45,290 nt of DNA, taken from contig JAHEKR010000010.1 of assembly GCA_024638225.1 (NCBI GenBank), positions 20,444 to 65,733 on the forward strand, in the 5' to 3' direction. How positions within the stretch are numbered: position 1 is the stretch's first letter; every line of letters begins with the position of its first letter. Below the pieces are notes generated by a model. The model had not been told where the DNA came from, ran no database searches, and saw only the letters and a list, made by a program, of their open reading frames with translations. A program made the position numbers and the translations under genes. The DNA comes from Flavobacteriaceae bacterium (GTDB taxonomy: Bacteria > Bacteroidota > Bacteroidia > Flavobacteriales > Flavobacteriaceae). Positions 23,727 through 36,304 of this stretch are shown here, piece by piece.

Positions 23727-25010
23727 TTAGCGTTTGTTTAGTGGCACGTATGGCCGGTGATTTGCGCCGATGTAAATCTGACGCGGGCGTCCAATAGGCT
23801 CCTTCCTAAGTCTCATCTCTCGCCATTGAGCAATCCATCCAGGAAGACGTCCTAGAGCGAACATGACGGTAAAGGTTTCGGTAGAAATACCCATGGCGCG
23901 ATAAATAATACCCGAATAAAAATCGACATTGGGGTATAGTTTTCGATCCACAAAGTAAGGGTCGTTGAGTGCTGCTACTTCTAACTTTTTAGCAATATCC
24001 AGTACAGGGTCGTCAATACCCAAATCATTGAGTACTTCATCAGCTGCTTTTTTTATAATACGCGCACGAGGATCAAAATTTTTGTACACTCGGTGACCAA
24101 AGCCCATCAATCGGAAAGGATCCGATTTATCTTTGGCTTTTTCCATATAGTGGTTGATGTCGCCTCCGTCTTGACGGATCGCTTCTAACATTTCAACTAC
24201 TGCTTGGTTAGCACCCCCATGTAAGGGTCCCCATAGCGCAGAAATACCTGCAGCAACAGATGCGAAAAGTCCAGCGTGAGAAGAACCTACAATACGAACA
24301 GTAGACGTTGAGCAGTTTTGTTCGTGTTCCGCATGCAAAATCAAAAGTTTATTAAGTGCTTGATCTACTATCGGATTGGCAACATATTCCTTATTGGGTT
24401 TACGGAACATCATGCGTGCGATATTTTCAACATAGCCTAGGGCGTAATCTCCATACTTGAGTGGTAGACCTGATTTCTTTCTGAAAACCCAAGCAACTAA
24501 AACAGGTAGTTTGCCCATAATACGCACAATTGCACGATATACTTGTTCCTCAACTTCAACATCCACAGTTTTGGGATTAAATGCGGTTAAGGCGCTTGTC
24601 AGTGAAGAAAGCACACCCATTGGGTGCGCAGAGCTAGGGAAACTTTCCAGGATTTTTTTAAGGTCTTCATCAATAAACGACTCTTCTTTGATGTCAACCA
24701 AAAACTTATCGAGCTGTTCTTGTGTTGGCAACTCTCCAAAAATCAACAAATAAGCTACTTCCAAAAAGTCTGCATCGTTTGCCAAAGACTCTATGTCATA
24801 ACCGCGATAGCGTAAAATACCTTTTTCTCCGTCAAGGAAAGTAATGGCACTTTCACAAGAGCCTGTGTTTTTAAAACCAGGGTCTAAGGTGATCAGACCA
24901 GTATCTGCTCGGAGGGCCTTAATATTGACGGCTAATTCATTTTCGCTCCCTTCAATAACGGGCAATTCAATTGATTTATCTCCGTAAGACAGTGTTGCTG
25001 TTTTCTTCAT
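23727..25010 (-). CDS. gltA: Citrate synthase (type II, bacterial)
   Basis: Condenses acetyl-CoA and oxaloacetate at the entry of the TCA cycle. It has 427 residues, with the N-terminal beta-rich extension (TATLSYGDKSIELPVIEG) typical of hexameric bacterial enzymes. Active-site regions: ILHAEHEQNCSTSTVRIVGS (catalytic His), MGFGHRVYKNFDPRA (second His), and VDFYSGIIYRAMGI with the catalytic Asp. It follows eno by 27 bases on the same strand. The carA-eno-gltA order downstream of the ribosomal block is familiar from Flavobacteriia. Confidence 0.97.
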   Translation of the reverse strand: MKKTATLSYGDKSIELPVIEGSENELAVNIKALRADTGLITLDPGFKNTGSCESAITFLDGEKGILRYRGYDIESLANDADFLEVAYLLIFGELPTQEQLDKFLVDIKEESFIDEDLKKILESFPSSAHPMGVLSSLTSALTAFNPKTVDVEVEEQVYRAIVRIMGKLPVLVAWVFRKKSGLPLKYGDYALGYVENIARMMFRKPNKEYVANPIVDQALNKLLILHAEHEQNCSTSTVRIVGSSHAGLFASVAAGISALWGPLHGGANQAVVEMLEAIRQDGGDINHYMEKAKDKSDPFRLMGFGHRVYKNFDPRARIIKKAADEVLNDLGIDDPVLDIAKKLEVAALNDPYFVDRKLYPNVDFYSGIIYRAMGISTETFTVMFALGRLPGWIAQWREMRLRKEPIGRPRQIYIGANHRPYVPLNKR

Positions 25011-25037
25011 GCTTTTTACCTCTCTAATCTCCGTATT

Positions 25038-27448
<2,411 letters not shown>

Positions 27449-27467
27449 TCGGTTTTTTATGTTTTGG

Positions 27468-27475
27468 CAAAATTA
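27468..27475 (-). promoter_or_regulatory. Candidate -7 promoter element of carA-eno-gltA
   Basis: Minus-strand TAATTTTG matches TAnnTTTG and would give a leader of about 15 bases. It lies four bases beyond the T run of the rplQ terminator, so the -33 region would fall in the terminator hairpin. No clear TTTG is seen there. Confidence 0.45.
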
Positions 27476-27479
27476 AGAC

Positions 27480-27509
27480 AAAAAAAAGGATAAACCAGCA
27501 GGTTTATCC
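27480..27509 (-). terminator. Rho-independent terminator of the ribosomal block
   Basis: On the minus strand GGATAAACC and GGTTTATCC form a 9-bp stem with a 4-base loop, followed by eight T (27487-27480), 30 bases after the rplQ stop. It closes the rpsL-rplQ gene series. Confidence 0.85.
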
Positions 27510-27538
27510 TTTGAGTTATTAAAAGGCTATCAAAAAGA

Positions 27539-28150
27539 TTATTCTCCCTTATTATCTTTTTCTTCGGCACTTGGTTCAGCTGGTGTTTCAGCCTGTTCTG
27601 GAGCAGCTTTAGCAGCAGTTGTTTCTTCAGCAACTGCATCCGTTTTCTCTTCAACCACAGTTTCGGTAGTTTCTTCTACAACAGTCTCAGCCACTTCTTC
27701 TTGCTTGGCTATAGTGTCAGCTGGGGCCGAAGTAGCCTTTTTGGCACCTCTTCTGCGTGACTTTTTCTTGGGTTTATTGGTTTCGTAAACTTCATTAAAG
27801 TCTACAAGCTCAATAAGTGCCATAGAGGCATTGTCGCCCAAACGATTTCCCATTTTGACTATTCGTGTATATCCACCTGGTCGATCTGCAACTTTTTCAG
27901 CTACAGTGCGGAAGAGTTCCGTAACTGCATGCTTGTCGCGCAATGCACGGAAAACAACTCTTCGATTGTGAGTTGAATCTTCCTTTGCACGAGTAATCAA
28001 GGGCTCTACAAACTGCTTAAGTGCCTTGGCACGAGCAACTGTAGTTTGAATACGCTTGTGATCGATAAGCGATGATGCCATATTGGCAAGCATGGCCTTT
28101 CTGTGTGTATTGGTTCGGCCCAAATGGGCGATTTTCTTTCCGTGTCTCAT
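27539..28150 (-). CDS. rplQ: 50S ribosomal protein L17 with long charged C-terminal extension
   Basis: The canonical L17 core occupies about residues 1-125 ([21 protein letters not shown], then [14 protein letters not shown] and [17 protein letters not shown]). Beyond this the 203-residue protein has a basic patch ([11 protein letters not shown]) and an acidic tail rich in Glu, Thr and Ala up to the end. Extended L17 proteins are usual in Bacteroidota but absent from E. coli. The tail is low-complexity and probably disordered; its role is unknown. It is the last gene of the alpha part of the block and precedes a terminator. Confidence 0.97.
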   Translation of the reverse strand: MRHGKKIAHLGRTNTHRKAMLANMASSLIDHKRIQTTVARAKALKQFVEPLITRAKEDSTHNRRVVFRALRDKHAVTELFRTVAEKVADRPGGYTRIVKMGNRLGDNASMALIELVDFNEVYETNKPKKKSRRRGAKKATSAPADTIAKQEEVAETVVEETTETVVEEKTDAVAEETTAAKAAPEQAETPAEPSAEEKDNKGE

Positions 28151-28170
28151 GATAAATAGCTATTGCGGAA

Positions 28171-29163
28171 TTAGTCCTTATCAAGTTTATATTTAGTCAA
28201 ATCCATTCCGAAGTTAAGTCCCTTGGCTATGACCAATTCCTCAAGTTCGGTAAGTGATTTTTTTCCAAAGTTTCTAAACTTCATCAAGTCGCTTTTGTTA
28301 AAGGATACTAAGTCACCAAGTGTATCAACTTCAGCTGCTTTTAAGCAGTTAAGGGCACGGACCGATAAGTCCATATCGATAAGCTTGGTTTTTAACAATT
28401 GACGCATGTGTAATGACTCCTCGTCATAGGTTTCTGTCTCTGCTATTTCATCTGATTCTAGTGTGATACGCTCGTCAGAGAAAAGCATAAAATGGTGAAT
28501 CAAGGTTTTGGCAGCTTCGGTCAATGCGTCTTTTGGATGAATCGAACCATCAGTAACAATCTCAAAGACTAACTTTTCGTAATCTGTTTTTTGCTCTACA
28601 CGAAAATCTTCAATAGTGTATTTCACATTTTTTATCGGCGTGTAGATAGAGTCAATGGCAATTGTCCCAATCGGTGCTGTTGCCTTTTTGTTCTCCTCAG
28701 CTGGAACATATCCACGGCCTTTTTCAATGGTAAATTCGAAATTAAGCTGAACGCTTTCGTCCATGTTACAGATGACCAATTCCGGGTTTAAAACCTGAAA
28801 CCCTGAGATGAATTTTTGCAAATCACCAGCAGTTAATTGTTTTTGACCCGAAGCAGCTACGGTAACCGTTTCGCTATCTACAGAATCGATTTGTTGCTTA
28901 AACCTGAGTTGCTTGAAGTTCAAAATCATTTCTGTAACATCTTCTACGACTCCTGGGAGTGTAGAAAACTCGTGATCAACTTTATCGATACGAACAGAAG
29001 TTATGGCAAAGCCTTCAAGTGAGGCGAGCATTACACGTCGTAAGGCGTTCCCAACAGTAAGCCCGTAACCGGGCTCTAGTGGACGAAATTCGAATTTACC
29101 TTCGAACTCGTCAGAATCAATCATGATTACTTTGTCTGGTTTTTGAAAATTAAATAGTGCCAT
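28171..29163 (-). CDS. rpoA: RNA polymerase alpha subunit
   Basis: Assembles RNA polymerase and contacts activators and upstream promoter DNA. It has 330 residues from ATG 29163. The frame runs upstream to 29190, but that part overlaps rpsD, and the preferred start gives [14 protein letters not shown]. The N-terminal dimerisation domain includes [24 protein letters not shown]; the C-terminal domain (about 255-325) contains [20 protein letters not shown] and a helix-hairpin-helix with [13 protein letters not shown]. It starts four bases after the rpsD stop. Confidence 0.97.
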   Translation of the reverse strand: MALFNFQKPDKVIMIDSDEFEGKFEFRPLEPGYGLTVGNALRRVMLASLEGFAITSVRIDKVDHEFSTLPGVVEDVTEMILNFKQLRFKQQIDSVDSETVTVAASGQKQLTAGDLQKFISGFQVLNPELVICNMDESVQLNFEFTIEKGRGYVPAEENKKATAPIGTIAIDSIYTPIKNVKYTIEDFRVEQKTDYEKLVFEIVTDGSIHPKDALTEAAKTLIHHFMLFSDERITLESDEIAETETYDEESLHMRQLLKTKLIDMDLSVRALNCLKAAEVDTLGDLVSFNKSDLMKFRNFGKKSLTELEELVIAKGLNFGMDLTKYKLDKD

Positions 29164-29167
29164 AGGA

Positions 29168-29773
29168 TTATTTTGAGTACAATTCGACAATTAGTTGTTC
29201 CTTTATGTTTTCTGTAATTTGCTCACGGGTAGGAACGGATACCAATGTGCCTTCTAAAGTTGCGTCATTCCATGTCATCCACTCCAAATCGTGGTTAGCA
29301 ACAGACAATGAACGCTCAATAACTTCCAGTGACTTTGACTTTTCACGAACACCAATTACATCCCCAGGTTTTACTTGGGCAGATGGGATATTCATGATCT
29401 CACCGTTTAAGGTAATGTGACGGTGACCAACAAGTTGGCGTGCACCAGAGCGCGTGGGAGCAATACCCAAGCGGTACACAAGATTGTCTAAGCGTGTTTC
29501 ACAAAGCTGAAGTAATACTTCACCTGTAACGCCTTTACTCGAATTTGCCTTAACAAACAAATTACGGAATTGGCGCTCAAGAATACCGTAGGTAAACTTT
29601 GCTTTTTGCTTTTCCATTAACTGGATAGCGTATTCTGATTTTTTGGGTCTTCTGCGGTTATTACCGTGTTGCCCTGGAGGGTAATTCCGTTTTTCGAACG
29701 ATTTATCTTCGCCGAAAATAGCTTCGCCAAACTTACGGGCGATTTTGGTTTTTGGACCGGTGTATCTTGCCAT
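29168..29773 (-). CDS. rpsD: 30S ribosomal protein S4
   Basis: A primary 16S rRNA-binding protein, 201 residues. It has the S4 N-terminal domain ([16 protein letters not shown], then NYPPGQHG) and an S4 RNA-binding domain ([31 protein letters not shown]). The zinc cysteines seen at the N-terminus of some S4 proteins are absent. It is between rpsK (53 bases upstream) and rpoA. In E. coli S4 regulates the alpha operon; no matching leader structure was identified here. Confidence 0.98.
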   Translation of the reverse strand: MARYTGPKTKIARKFGEAIFGEDKSFEKRNYPPGQHGNNRRRPKKSEYAIQLMEKQKAKFTYGILERQFRNLFVKANSSKGVTGEVLLQLCETRLDNLVYRLGIAPTRSGARQLVGHRHITLNGEIMNIPSAQVKPGDVIGVREKSKSLEVIERSLSVANHDLEWMTWNDATLEGTLVSVPTREQITENIKEQLIVELYSK

Positions 29774-29826
29774 ATTAAAAAATTATGCTGGGAATTAAGG
29801 TCAATCCTTCGCCAGCGGGGTTAGTA

Positions 29827-30210
29827 TTAAACTCTACGTCTTTTTGGAGGACGACATCCGTTGTGTGGCATGGGTGTCACATCAACAATCTCCGTTACCT
29901 CTATTCCATTGTTGTGTAAGGTTCGGATGGCAGACTCACGTCCGTTTCCTGGTCCTTTTACAAACACTTTTACCTTACGCATTCCTGCTTCTTGAGCTAC
30001 TTTAGCAGCATCTTCGGCAGCAAGTTGTGCAGCATAGGGTGTATTTTTCTTTGATCCTCTAAAACCCATTTTACCGGCAGAAGACCACGAAATCACTTCT
30101 CCCTTGTTGTTGGTCAGTGAAACAATGATGTTATTAAACGATGCGTTGATGTGGGCTTCGCCAAAGGCTTCCACCACCACTTTACGCTTTTTTGAACTTG
30201 ATTTAGCCAT
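29827..30210 (-). CDS. rpsK: 30S ribosomal protein S11
   Basis: A platform protein of the small subunit, 127 residues. Family signatures: [49 protein letters not shown], and the C-terminal [15 protein letters not shown]. It follows rpsM by 13 bases. Confidence 0.98.
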   Translation of the reverse strand: MAKSSSKKRKVVVEAFGEAHINASFNNIIVSLTNNKGEVISWSSAGKMGFRGSKKNTPYAAQLAAEDAAKVAQEAGMRKVKVFVKGPGNGRESAIRTLHNNGIEVTEIVDVTPMPHNGCRPPKRRRV

Positions 30211-30223
30211 TTGTTAGCTGCTT

Positions 30224-30598
30224 TTATTTCGTTACTTTCTTTTTGTTCGCTACCGTTTTGCGTTTTCCTTTTCGTGTACGGGAGTTGTTTTTGGTACGTT
30301 GCCCACGAAGAGGTAAGCCAATACGATGACGTATTCCTCTAAACGATCCTATATCCATAAGTCGCTTGATGTTCAGTTGTGTCTCTGAACGAAGTTCTCC
30401 TTCAATGGTAAATGAAGAAACGGCATCACGGATGCGTCCAATTTCATCATCGTTCCATTCGTTAACTTTTTTATTTTCATCAACACTGGCAGCTGCCAAA
30501 ATATTTTTAGCTCGGCTGCGCCCTACCCCATAAATATAGGTTAGCGAAATAACGCCTCTTTTTTGTTTGGGAATATCTACCCCAGAAATTCTAGCCAT
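30224..30598 (-). CDS. rpsM: 30S ribosomal protein S13
   Basis: A head protein contacting the P-site tRNA and the B1 intersubunit bridges. 124 residues, with [21 protein letters not shown], the helix-two-turn-helix stretch, and [22 protein letters not shown] before a basic tail. It starts two bases after the rpmJ stop. Confidence 0.98.
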   Translation of the reverse strand: MARISGVDIPKQKRGVISLTYIYGVGRSRAKNILAAASVDENKKVNEWNDDEIGRIRDAVSSFTIEGELRSETQLNIKRLMDIGSFRGIRHRIGLPLRGQRTKNNSRTRKGKRKTVANKKKVTK

Positions 30599-30600
30599 AA

Positions 30601-30717
30601 TTATCCTTGTCTTTGTTTGAACCTAGGGTTCTTTTTGTTGATTACATATAAGCGTCCTTTGCGACGTACAATCTTGCAGTCGGCGCTTCTTTTTTTAAGT
30701 GATGCTCTAACTTTCAT
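30601..30717 (-). CDS. rpmJ: 50S ribosomal protein L36 (zinc-free type)
   Basis: A 38-residue protein translated directly from the gap between infA and rpsM: it begins [20 protein letters not shown] and ends NPRFKQRQG, the L36 pattern. Of the four zinc ligands of the C+ form (three Cys, one His) only one Cys remains (Cys14), so this is the C- paralogue. That form needs no zinc and is common in Bacteroidota. Confidence 0.96.
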   Translation of the reverse strand: MKVRASLKKRSADCKIVRRKGRLYVINKKNPRFKQRQG

Positions 30718-30720
30718 ATT

Positions 30721-30936
30721 TTAATATCTATAGGTGATGCGTGCCTTGGTCAAATCGTAAGGAGACATCTCCAATTTTACTTTATCCCCTGGCAATAGCT
30801 TGATATAGTGCATGCGCATTTTTCCAGAAATGTGCGCGGTAACCACATGGCCATTTTCTAACTCTACGCGAAACATCGCATTAGAGAGTGCCTCAATGAT
30901 TTGTCCGTCTTGCTCTATAGATGCCTGTTTTGCCAT
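30721..30936 (-). CDS. infA: Translation initiation factor IF-1
   Basis: A 71-residue OB-fold protein that blocks the A site during initiation. Its sequence ([20 protein letters not shown], then [20 protein letters not shown] and [10 protein letters not shown]) is near-canonical. Its ATG shares one base with the secY stop (TAATG), so translation is coupled to secY. Neither adk nor map lies between secY and infA, unlike in many Firmicutes. Confidence 0.97.
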   Translation of the reverse strand: MAKQASIEQDGQIIEALSNAMFRVELENGHVVTAHISGKMRMHYIKLLPGDKVKLEMSPYDLTKARITYRY

Positions 30937-32291
30937 TATATTACCGAGGATTTATTTCGTTTTGCGCCCGTCTTCATCAAACCGTCGTAATGACGGTTTA
31001 GTAAATAGGCATTAATTTGTTGAATGGTGTCTATAGCCACACCTACCATAATGAGTAAGGAAGTACCTCCATAGAACAACGCCCAACCCTGCTGCATACC
31101 AAATAAATGATAAACCACTGCTGGCAATACTGCTACAGCCGCTAAAAATAGCGAACCAGGGAAGGTAATCTGTGACATAATTCGATCTAAAAAGTCTGCG
31201 GTTTCGGTGCCAGGTCGTACTCCAGGGACGAAACCTCCGCTACGCTTTAGGTCATCAGCCATCTTATTGGTTGGAACAGTAATGGCTGTGTAAAAATACG
31301 TAAATACGATAATGAGAATAGCAAATAAGATATTGTACCAAAGACCAAATATATCCGAAAACGAGGCTTGCAACCATTGACCTGTGGCGCTATCACCAAA
31401 CAAGCCTCCTAGTGCTGCAGGAGCAAACATCAGTGCTTGTGCAAAGATAATAGGCATAACCCCAGAAGCATTTAACTTGAGTGGAATATACTGACGCGCG
31501 CCGATTTGATACTTATCAATTCCACCCGAGGCAGTTCTACGTGCATACTGAACTGGAATTTGGCGAACAGCCATAACCAATAAAATACAAATCGCATTGA
31601 TCGCTATCCAAACCATTAGCTCAATTAGGATAACAATAGGACCTCCATTATTTTCGGTTACACGAGAAACGAATTCTTGTACAAAAGACATTGGTAGTGT
31701 GGCAACAATACCCACTGTAATCAATAATGAGATACCGTTACCGATACCTTTATCTGTAATTTTTTCACCCAACCACATGGCAAATATAGTCCCTGTAACA
31801 AGAATAATTACAGAAGGAACTATAAAGCCTACTCCTTTTCCAAGGACAAATGCTGAATCAGGAACACCGAGGGCACCCAAAGAATACAAGTAAGCAGGTG
31901 CTTGAAAAATACAAATGGCAATGGTCAACCAACGTGTGATTTGATTAATTCTACGACGACCACTCTCTCCTTCTTTTTGGAGTTTTTGCAAATATGGGAT
32001 GGCAATTCCCATCAACTGGACCACAATCGATGCGGAAATGTAAGGCATAATTCCCAATGCAAAAACAGATGCGTTGGCAAAAGCACCACCGGTAAACATA
32101 TTTAAAACACCAAGAAGTCCTCCACCGCCAGTTCGGTTTGCAAGCTCAGAAAGTTGTACTGGATCGATACCAGGCAAAACTACTTGGGCACCTATACGGT
32201 ACACAACCAATAGTCCAAGCGTAATCCCAATACGGGTTTTAAGCTCCTCTATTTTCCAAATACTCGATAAAACTTCTATAAATCGTTTCAT
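30936..32291 (-). CDS. secY: Protein translocase subunit SecY
   Basis: The central channel of the Sec translocon in the inner membrane, 451 residues with ten predicted helices. Signatures: [24 protein letters not shown] at the N-terminus, the plug/helix-2 stretch [23 protein letters not shown], and the cytoplasmic loop [22 protein letters not shown] that contacts SecA and ribosomes. It starts one base before rplO ends, and SecE and SecG are not in the window. Confidence 0.97.
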   Translation of the reverse strand: MKRFIEVLSSIWKIEELKTRIGITLGLLVVYRIGAQVVLPGIDPVQLSELANRTGGGGLLGVLNMFTGGAFANASVFALGIMPYISASIVVQLMGIAIPYLQKLQKEGESGRRRINQITRWLTIAICIFQAPAYLYSLGALGVPDSAFVLGKGVGFIVPSVIILVTGTIFAMWLGEKITDKGIGNGISLLITVGIVATLPMSFVQEFVSRVTENNGGPIVILIELMVWIAINAICILLVMAVRQIPVQYARRTASGGIDKYQIGARQYIPLKLNASGVMPIIFAQALMFAPAALGGLFGDSATGQWLQASFSDIFGLWYNILFAILIIVFTYFYTAITVPTNKMADDLKRSGGFVPGVRPGTETADFLDRIMSQITFPGSLFLAAVAVLPAVVYHLFGMQQGWALFYGGTSLLIMVGVAIDTIQQINAYLLNRHYDGLMKTGAKRNKSSVI

Positions 32292-32747
32292 TTATGCTAT
32301 CGTAATGGCTTCTCCACCAGCAGCTTCAATTGCTGCCTTAGCAGTAGCGGTAAATTTATGAGCACTTACTTTTAATTTGGCCGATAATTTTCCTCGACCC
32401 AATATTTTTACTAGGTCGTTTTTTCCTACCAAACGCAGCGCAATCATGGAGTCATTATCCAATGTACTCTTAATCTTTTTGTTATCAACAAGCGACTGCA
32501 AGGTGTCGAGATTAATTCCTTTATACTCTTTGCGGTTGATGTTGGTAAAACCAAATTTAGGTACACGTCTTTGCAATGGCATTTGTCCACCCTCAAAACC
32601 AATTTTTTTGGAATATCCAGAACGAGATTTAGCACCTTTGTGACCACGTGAAGCGGTTCCGCCAGTACCCGAACCTTGACCTCTACCAAGGCGTTTGCTT
32701 GCCCCTTTTACTGCGCCTTTTGCAGGCTTTAAATTTCCTAGTTCCAT
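32292..32747 (-). CDS. rplO: 50S ribosomal protein L15
   Basis: 151 residues, with the Gly/Arg/Lys-rich N-terminal extension (KRLGRGQGSGTGGTASRGHK) that threads into 23S rRNA and a globular C-terminal part ending AAGGEAITIA. It abuts secY with no gap and begins one base after the rpmD stop. Confidence 0.98.
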   Translation of the reverse strand: MELGNLKPAKGAVKGASKRLGRGQGSGTGGTASRGHKGAKSRSGYSKKIGFEGGQMPLQRRVPKFGFTNINRKEYKGINLDTLQSLVDNKKIKSTLDNDSMIALRLVGKNDLVKILGRGKLSAKLKVSAHKFTATAKAAIEAAGGEAITIA

Positions 32748-32748
32748 A

Positions 32749-32928
32749 TTATGCGTTTTGAACGGATACTAAATGTTTTACTTTGGTTATCATACCTTTT
32801 ATGGTATCGGTATCGTCGTGTTCTACCACTTGACCGATGCGATGAAGACCTAGTGCAACTAAAGTGCGCTTCTGATCAACAGGTCGCTTGATGTTGCTTT
32901 TGATTTGTGTTACTTTAATCTTTCCCAT
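32749..32928 (-). CDS. rpmD: 50S ribosomal protein L30
   Basis: 59 residues read from the gap between rpsE and rplO: MGKIKVTQIKSNIKRP, then RTLVALGLHRIGQVVEHDDT and a terminal strand ending HLVSVQNA. The length and the LGLHRIGQ segment are diagnostic of L30. It starts two bases after rpsE ends. Confidence 0.96.
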   Translation of the reverse strand: MGKIKVTQIKSNIKRPVDQKRTLVALGLHRIGQVVEHDDTDTIKGMITKVKHLVSVQNA

Positions 32929-32930
32929 GA

Positions 32931-33455
32931 TTATCCGTTAAATACTTTATCTAATGAAATACCACGTTGCTTTGCAACGGTGTTGGCATCACGTAATTGA
33001 AGTAATGCATCAAAAGTAGCTTTGACCACATTATGTGGGTTAGACGAGCCCTGAGACTTAGAAAGTACATTGTGCACGCCAACGGCTTCGAGCACGGCGC
33101 GGACAGCACCTCCGGCAATAACTCCAGTACCTTCCGATGCAGGCTTAATAAACACCCGTGCTCCGCCATACTTTCCTTTTTGCTCGTGTGGTAAAGTTCC
33201 CTTGTTAATAGGGATGCGTACCAAATTCTTTTTGGCATCCTCAACGGCCTTAGAAATTGCCTCAGCAACTTCTTTTGATTTACCAAGACCTTGGCCTACG
33301 ACACCATTTTCATCGCCTACTACAACAATAGCAGAGAATCCAAAAGCGCGTCCTCCTTTGGTTACTTTAGTAACGCGTTGCACACCTACCAAACGGTCTT
33401 TTAGGTCAAGACCTCCTGGTTTTACAAATTCTACATTTTTATAATCTTGATACAT
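32931..33455 (-). CDS. rpsE: 30S ribosomal protein S5
   Basis: Ambiguity-related small-subunit protein, 174 residues. It has the double-stranded-RNA-binding-like N-domain ([20 protein letters not shown], then [20 protein letters not shown]) and the C-domain [20 protein letters not shown]. It lies two bases after rplR. Confidence 0.98.
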   Translation of the reverse strand: MYQDYKNVEFVKPGGLDLKDRLVGVQRVTKVTKGGRAFGFSAIVVVGDENGVVGQGLGKSKEVAEAISKAVEDAKKNLVRIPINKGTLPHEQKGKYGGARVFIKPASEGTGVIAGGAVRAVLEAVGVHNVLSKSQGSSNPHNVVKATFDALLQLRDANTVAKQRGISLDKVFNG

Positions 33456-33457
33456 AC

Positions 33458-33814
33458 TTAAAATTTTAGTCCTGCTTCACGTGCTCCATCCGCTAGTGAC
33501 TTGACACGACCATGATACAAATACCCTCCGCGGTCAAAACGAATTGCCGATACTCCAGCCACTAGGGCGCGTTCAGCAATCACTTTACCAACTTTTTGTG
33601 CCAGTTCAGTTTTGGTTCCACTGTGTTCTGCAAACTCTTTGTCACGTGACGAAGCAGCAGCTAGGGTTACACCCGTTTCGTCATTAACGACCTGAGCGTA
33701 AATTTCTTTATTACTTCTAAAAATAGACATGCGCGGCATATCAGCTGTTCCAAGAACTGTGTCTCGGAATCGCTTTTGAATACGTTGTCTACGTTGGGTT
33801 TTGTTCATTTTCAT
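33458..33814 (-). CDS. rplR: 50S ribosomal protein L18
   Basis: 5S rRNA-binding protein of 118 residues, with basic N-terminus [34 protein letters not shown], and [25 protein letters not shown] at the C-terminus. The start could be 33814 (MKMNKT) or the next ATG at 33808; I used the first. Confidence 0.97.
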   Translation of the reverse strand: MKMNKTQRRQRIQKRFRDTVLGTADMPRMSIFRSNKEIYAQVVNDETGVTLAAASSRDKEFAEHSGTKTELAQKVGKVIAERALVAGVSAIRFDRGGYLYHGRVKSLADGAREAGLKF

Positions 33815-33825
33815 ATCCCTATAGC

Positions 33826-34368
33826 TTATGCAGATTTACCTGCTTTTCTTCTGATTTGTTCTCCTACAAATTTCACACCTTTTCCTTTGTATGGTTCCGG
33901 CTTACGGAACGAACGAATCTTAGCGGCAATTGAGCCGATAAGTTGGTTGTCGTGTGAACTTAATTTCACAATTGGGTTTTTTCCCTTTTCAGAGATGGTC
34001 TCAACCTTAACTTCAGTTGGTAACTCAAAAACAATATTGTGTGAGAAACCTAGGGCTAGATCAAGTTTTTGACCTTGGTTAGAGGCCCGATATCCGACAC
34101 CTACTAACTCCAATTCTTTTGTAAATCCAGCACTTACGCCTTGAACCATATTGGCGATAAGCGCACGGTATAATCCATGCTTGGCTTTATGTGCTTTACT
34201 TTCTGAAGGACGTGAAAGCAAAATTTGACCATCTTCCTGCTTGATGTTTACCGAGTCATAGGGCTGAGACAATTCGCCTAGCTTCCCTTTTACGGTAATC
34301 ACCTCAGGCTGAATCTCGACGGTTACGCCTTCAGGTACTGTGATGGGATTATTTCCAATTCGTGACAT
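33826..34368 (-). CDS. rplF: 50S ribosomal protein L6
   Basis: 180 residues with two tandem L6 folds: [19 protein letters not shown] at the start, [23 protein letters not shown] in the middle and [17 protein letters not shown] near the C-terminus, the segment that touches the sarcin-ricin loop region. It sits between rpsH (20 bases) and rplR (11 bases). Confidence 0.98.
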   Translation of the reverse strand: MSRIGNNPITVPEGVTVEIQPEVITVKGKLGELSQPYDSVNIKQEDGQILLSRPSESKAHKAKHGLYRALIANMVQGVSAGFTKELELVGVGYRASNQGQKLDLALGFSHNIVFELPTEVKVETISEKGKNPIVKLSSHDNQLIGSIAAKIRSFRKPEPYKGKGVKFVGEQIRRKAGKSA

Positions 34369-34388
34369 AATTCAATTCTTTATCTTAA

Positions 34389-34787
34389 TTAGTGTACGTA
34401 GCAAAGTACTTCGCCACCTACATTTTCCGATTTAGCTTGCTTGCCAGTCATCACACCATGTGATGTAGAGACAATTGCAGTGCCTAAACCATTGAGTACG
34501 CGTGGCACTTCATTAGAAGCGACATACTTACGTAATCCAGGTGTACTGATACGCTGCAATTTTTTGATAACGGGCTCTTTTGTTAATCGATCGTATTTCA
34601 ATGCAATTTTAATGCTGCCTTGAACGGTATCTTTTTCCTCTTTATAACTCAAGATATATCCTTGGTCGAATAATATCTTGGTAATTTCTAGCTTTAGCTT
34701 AGAAGCGGGAATAGACACAACACGGTGCCCCGCGCTATTGGCGTTGCGTATTCGTGTTAAATAATCTGATATTGGATCTGTATTCAT
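34389..34787 (-). CDS. rpsH: 30S ribosomal protein S8
   Basis: A primary 16S rRNA-binding protein of 132 residues: DPISDYLTRIRNANSAGH at the N-terminus, and the RNA-binding loop STSHGVMTGKQAKSENVGGE near the C-terminus. In E. coli S8 represses the spc operon through a site near rplE. I could not confirm a corresponding structure here. Confidence 0.98.
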   Translation of the reverse strand: MNTDPISDYLTRIRNANSAGHRVVSIPASKLKLEITKILFDQGYILSYKEEKDTVQGSIKIALKYDRLTKEPVIKKLQRISTPGLRKYVASNEVPRVLNGLGTAIVSTSHGVMTGKQAKSENVGGEVLCYVH

Positions 34788-34797
34788 AATTCTTTGT

Positions 34798-35067
34798 TTA
34801 CCAGCTTGCTTTTTTAACTCCTGGAATTAAGCCTTTGTTGGCCATTTCGCGAAACATCACACGTGACACACCAAATTGACGCATATACCCTTTTGGACGA
34901 CCTGTAAGTTTACAGCGGTTGTGTCCACGTACAGGAGATGCATTTTTGGGAAGCTTTTGTAGTGCTTCGTAGTCACCAGCAGCTTTTAGTGCAGCTCGCT
35001 TGTCTGCATATTTAGCGGCTAATTTGGCTCTTTTGACCTCACGGGCCTTCATTGATTCTTTTGCCAT
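34798..35067 (-). CDS. rpsN: 30S ribosomal protein S14 (long, zinc-free form)
   Basis: 89 residues, the long form without the C-x2-C zinc motif (a single Cys in [20 protein letters not shown]). The C-terminal [19 protein letters not shown] is the family ending. With the zinc-free L36 nearby, the cell's primary ribosome needs less zinc. Confidence 0.97.
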   Translation of the reverse strand: MAKESMKAREVKRAKLAAKYADKRAALKAAGDYEALQKLPKNASPVRGHNRCKLTGRPKGYMRQFGVSRVMFREMANKGLIPGVKKASW

Positions 35068-35068
35068 A

Positions 35069-35620
35069 TTAATTTTTCTTAAAGGGCATGCCCAATTCGT
35101 TTAACAATGATTTAGCTTCTTTGTCTGTATTGGCTGAAGTGACAAAGGTAATATCCATACCTGCAATTTTGGGTACTTTATCAATATCAATTTCAGGAAA
35201 GATAATTTGTTCCTGAATTCCGAGATTGTAATTTCCACGACCATCAAAACCATCCGCTTTTACACCTTGGAAGTCACGTACACGTGGCAAGGCGGCAGTA
35301 ACCAAGCGATCAAAGAATTCATACATCTTATCACCGCGTAGTGTCACTTTTGCACCAATGGGCATTCCTTTTCGTAACTTAAATGTAGCTACATCTTTCT
35401 TGGAAAGCGTAGGTAGTGCTTTTTGACCGGATATTATGGATAATTCTTCTACTGCGTGATCGACTAGTTTTTTATCTGCAACCGCAGCACCAACCCCACG
35501 GCTAAGTACAATTTTCTCCAGCTTCGGTACTTGCATGATGTTTTTGTAGCCAAATTCTTCGGAAAGGCTTTGCATCACGCGTGCTTTGTATTCTGTTTTA
35601 AGTCTTGGTTGATAACTCAT
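35069..35620 (-). CDS. rplE: 50S ribosomal protein L5
   Basis: A 5S rRNA-associated protein that touches the P-site tRNA, 183 residues. The frame extends five codons upstream to 35635 into rplX, but the ATG at 35620, one base after the rplX stop, gives [15 protein letters not shown], the normal L5 start. Motifs: [13 protein letters not shown], and the [20 protein letters not shown] signature followed by EQIIFPEID. Confidence 0.97.
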   Translation of the reverse strand: MSYQPRLKTEYKARVMQSLSEEFGYKNIMQVPKLEKIVLSRGVGAAVADKKLVDHAVEELSIISGQKALPTLSKKDVATFKLRKGMPIGAKVTLRGDKMYEFFDRLVTAALPRVRDFQGVKADGFDGRGNYNLGIQEQIIFPEIDIDKVPKIAGMDITFVTSANTDKEAKSLLNELGMPFKKN

Positions 35621-35621
35621 C

Positions 35622-35933
35622 TTAAATAGCTTCATTGGTTTTACGTGCTACACGAATTTTCTTACCGTCTTCAGTGCGGTACCCTACTCGCGTGGCTTGT
35701 CCATCAGCAGTTAGTAAGGATAGATTTGAAATAGCTATTGCTGCTTCTTTCTCTACAATACCACCTTGAGGGCTTTTCGCACTAGGTTTTGTGTGGCGCT
35801 TTACGATATTCACTCCTGAAACAATTGCTTTGTTTGCTTCACGGTTAAGTGACACTACTTCGCCTTCAGCACCCTTGTGGTCGCCAGCGATCACACGTAC
35901 TTTATCTCCAGTTTTTAGTTTTATCTTAATCAT
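35622..35933 (-). CDS. rplX: 50S ribosomal protein L24
   Basis: An assembly-initiating 23S rRNA-binding protein of 103 residues. It has an N-terminal KOW motif ([20 protein letters not shown]) and [20 protein letters not shown] with the usual C-terminal [17 protein letters not shown]. It lies two bases after rplN. Confidence 0.98.
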   Translation of the reverse strand: MIKIKLKTGDKVRVIAGDHKGAEGEVVSLNREANKAIVSGVNIVKRHTKPSAKSPQGGIVEKEAAIAISNLSLLTADGQATRVGYRTEDGKKIRVARKTNEAI

Positions 35934-35935
35934 AA

Positions 35936-36304
35936 TTATAATACTTCAGGAGCTAAGGAAATTATTTTCATAAACTGACGGTCGCGAAGTTCTCGAGCCA
36001 CAGGCCCAAAAACACGCGTTCCGCGCATTTCTCCTTGTGCATCCAACAACACACAAGCATTTTCGTCAAAACGGATATACGATCCATCAGGACGACGAAT
36101 TTCTTTCTTGGTACGCACCACAACAGCAGTTGATACCTGTCCTTTTTTTACAGACCCGTTTGGTGTAGCCTCTTTAACACTGACCACTATTTTGTCTCCA
36201 ATGGAAGCGTAACGACGCTTTGTTCCACCCAAAACACGAATGGTAAGTACCTCTTTGGCGCCTGTATTATCGGCTACTTTAAGTCTTGATTCTTGCTGTA
36301 ACAT
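35936..36304 (-). CDS. rplN: 50S ribosomal protein L14
   Basis: 122 residues, highly conserved: [19 protein letters not shown], the basic [19 protein letters not shown] hairpin and [20 protein letters not shown]. It forms intersubunit bridges. Its ATG shares one base with the rpsQ stop (TAATG). Confidence 0.98.
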   Translation of the reverse strand: MLQQESRLKVADNTGAKEVLTIRVLGGTKRRYASIGDKIVVSVKEATPNGSVKKGQVSTAVVVRTKKEIRRPDGSYIRFDENACVLLDAQGEMRGTRVFGPVARELRDRQFMKIISLAPEVL

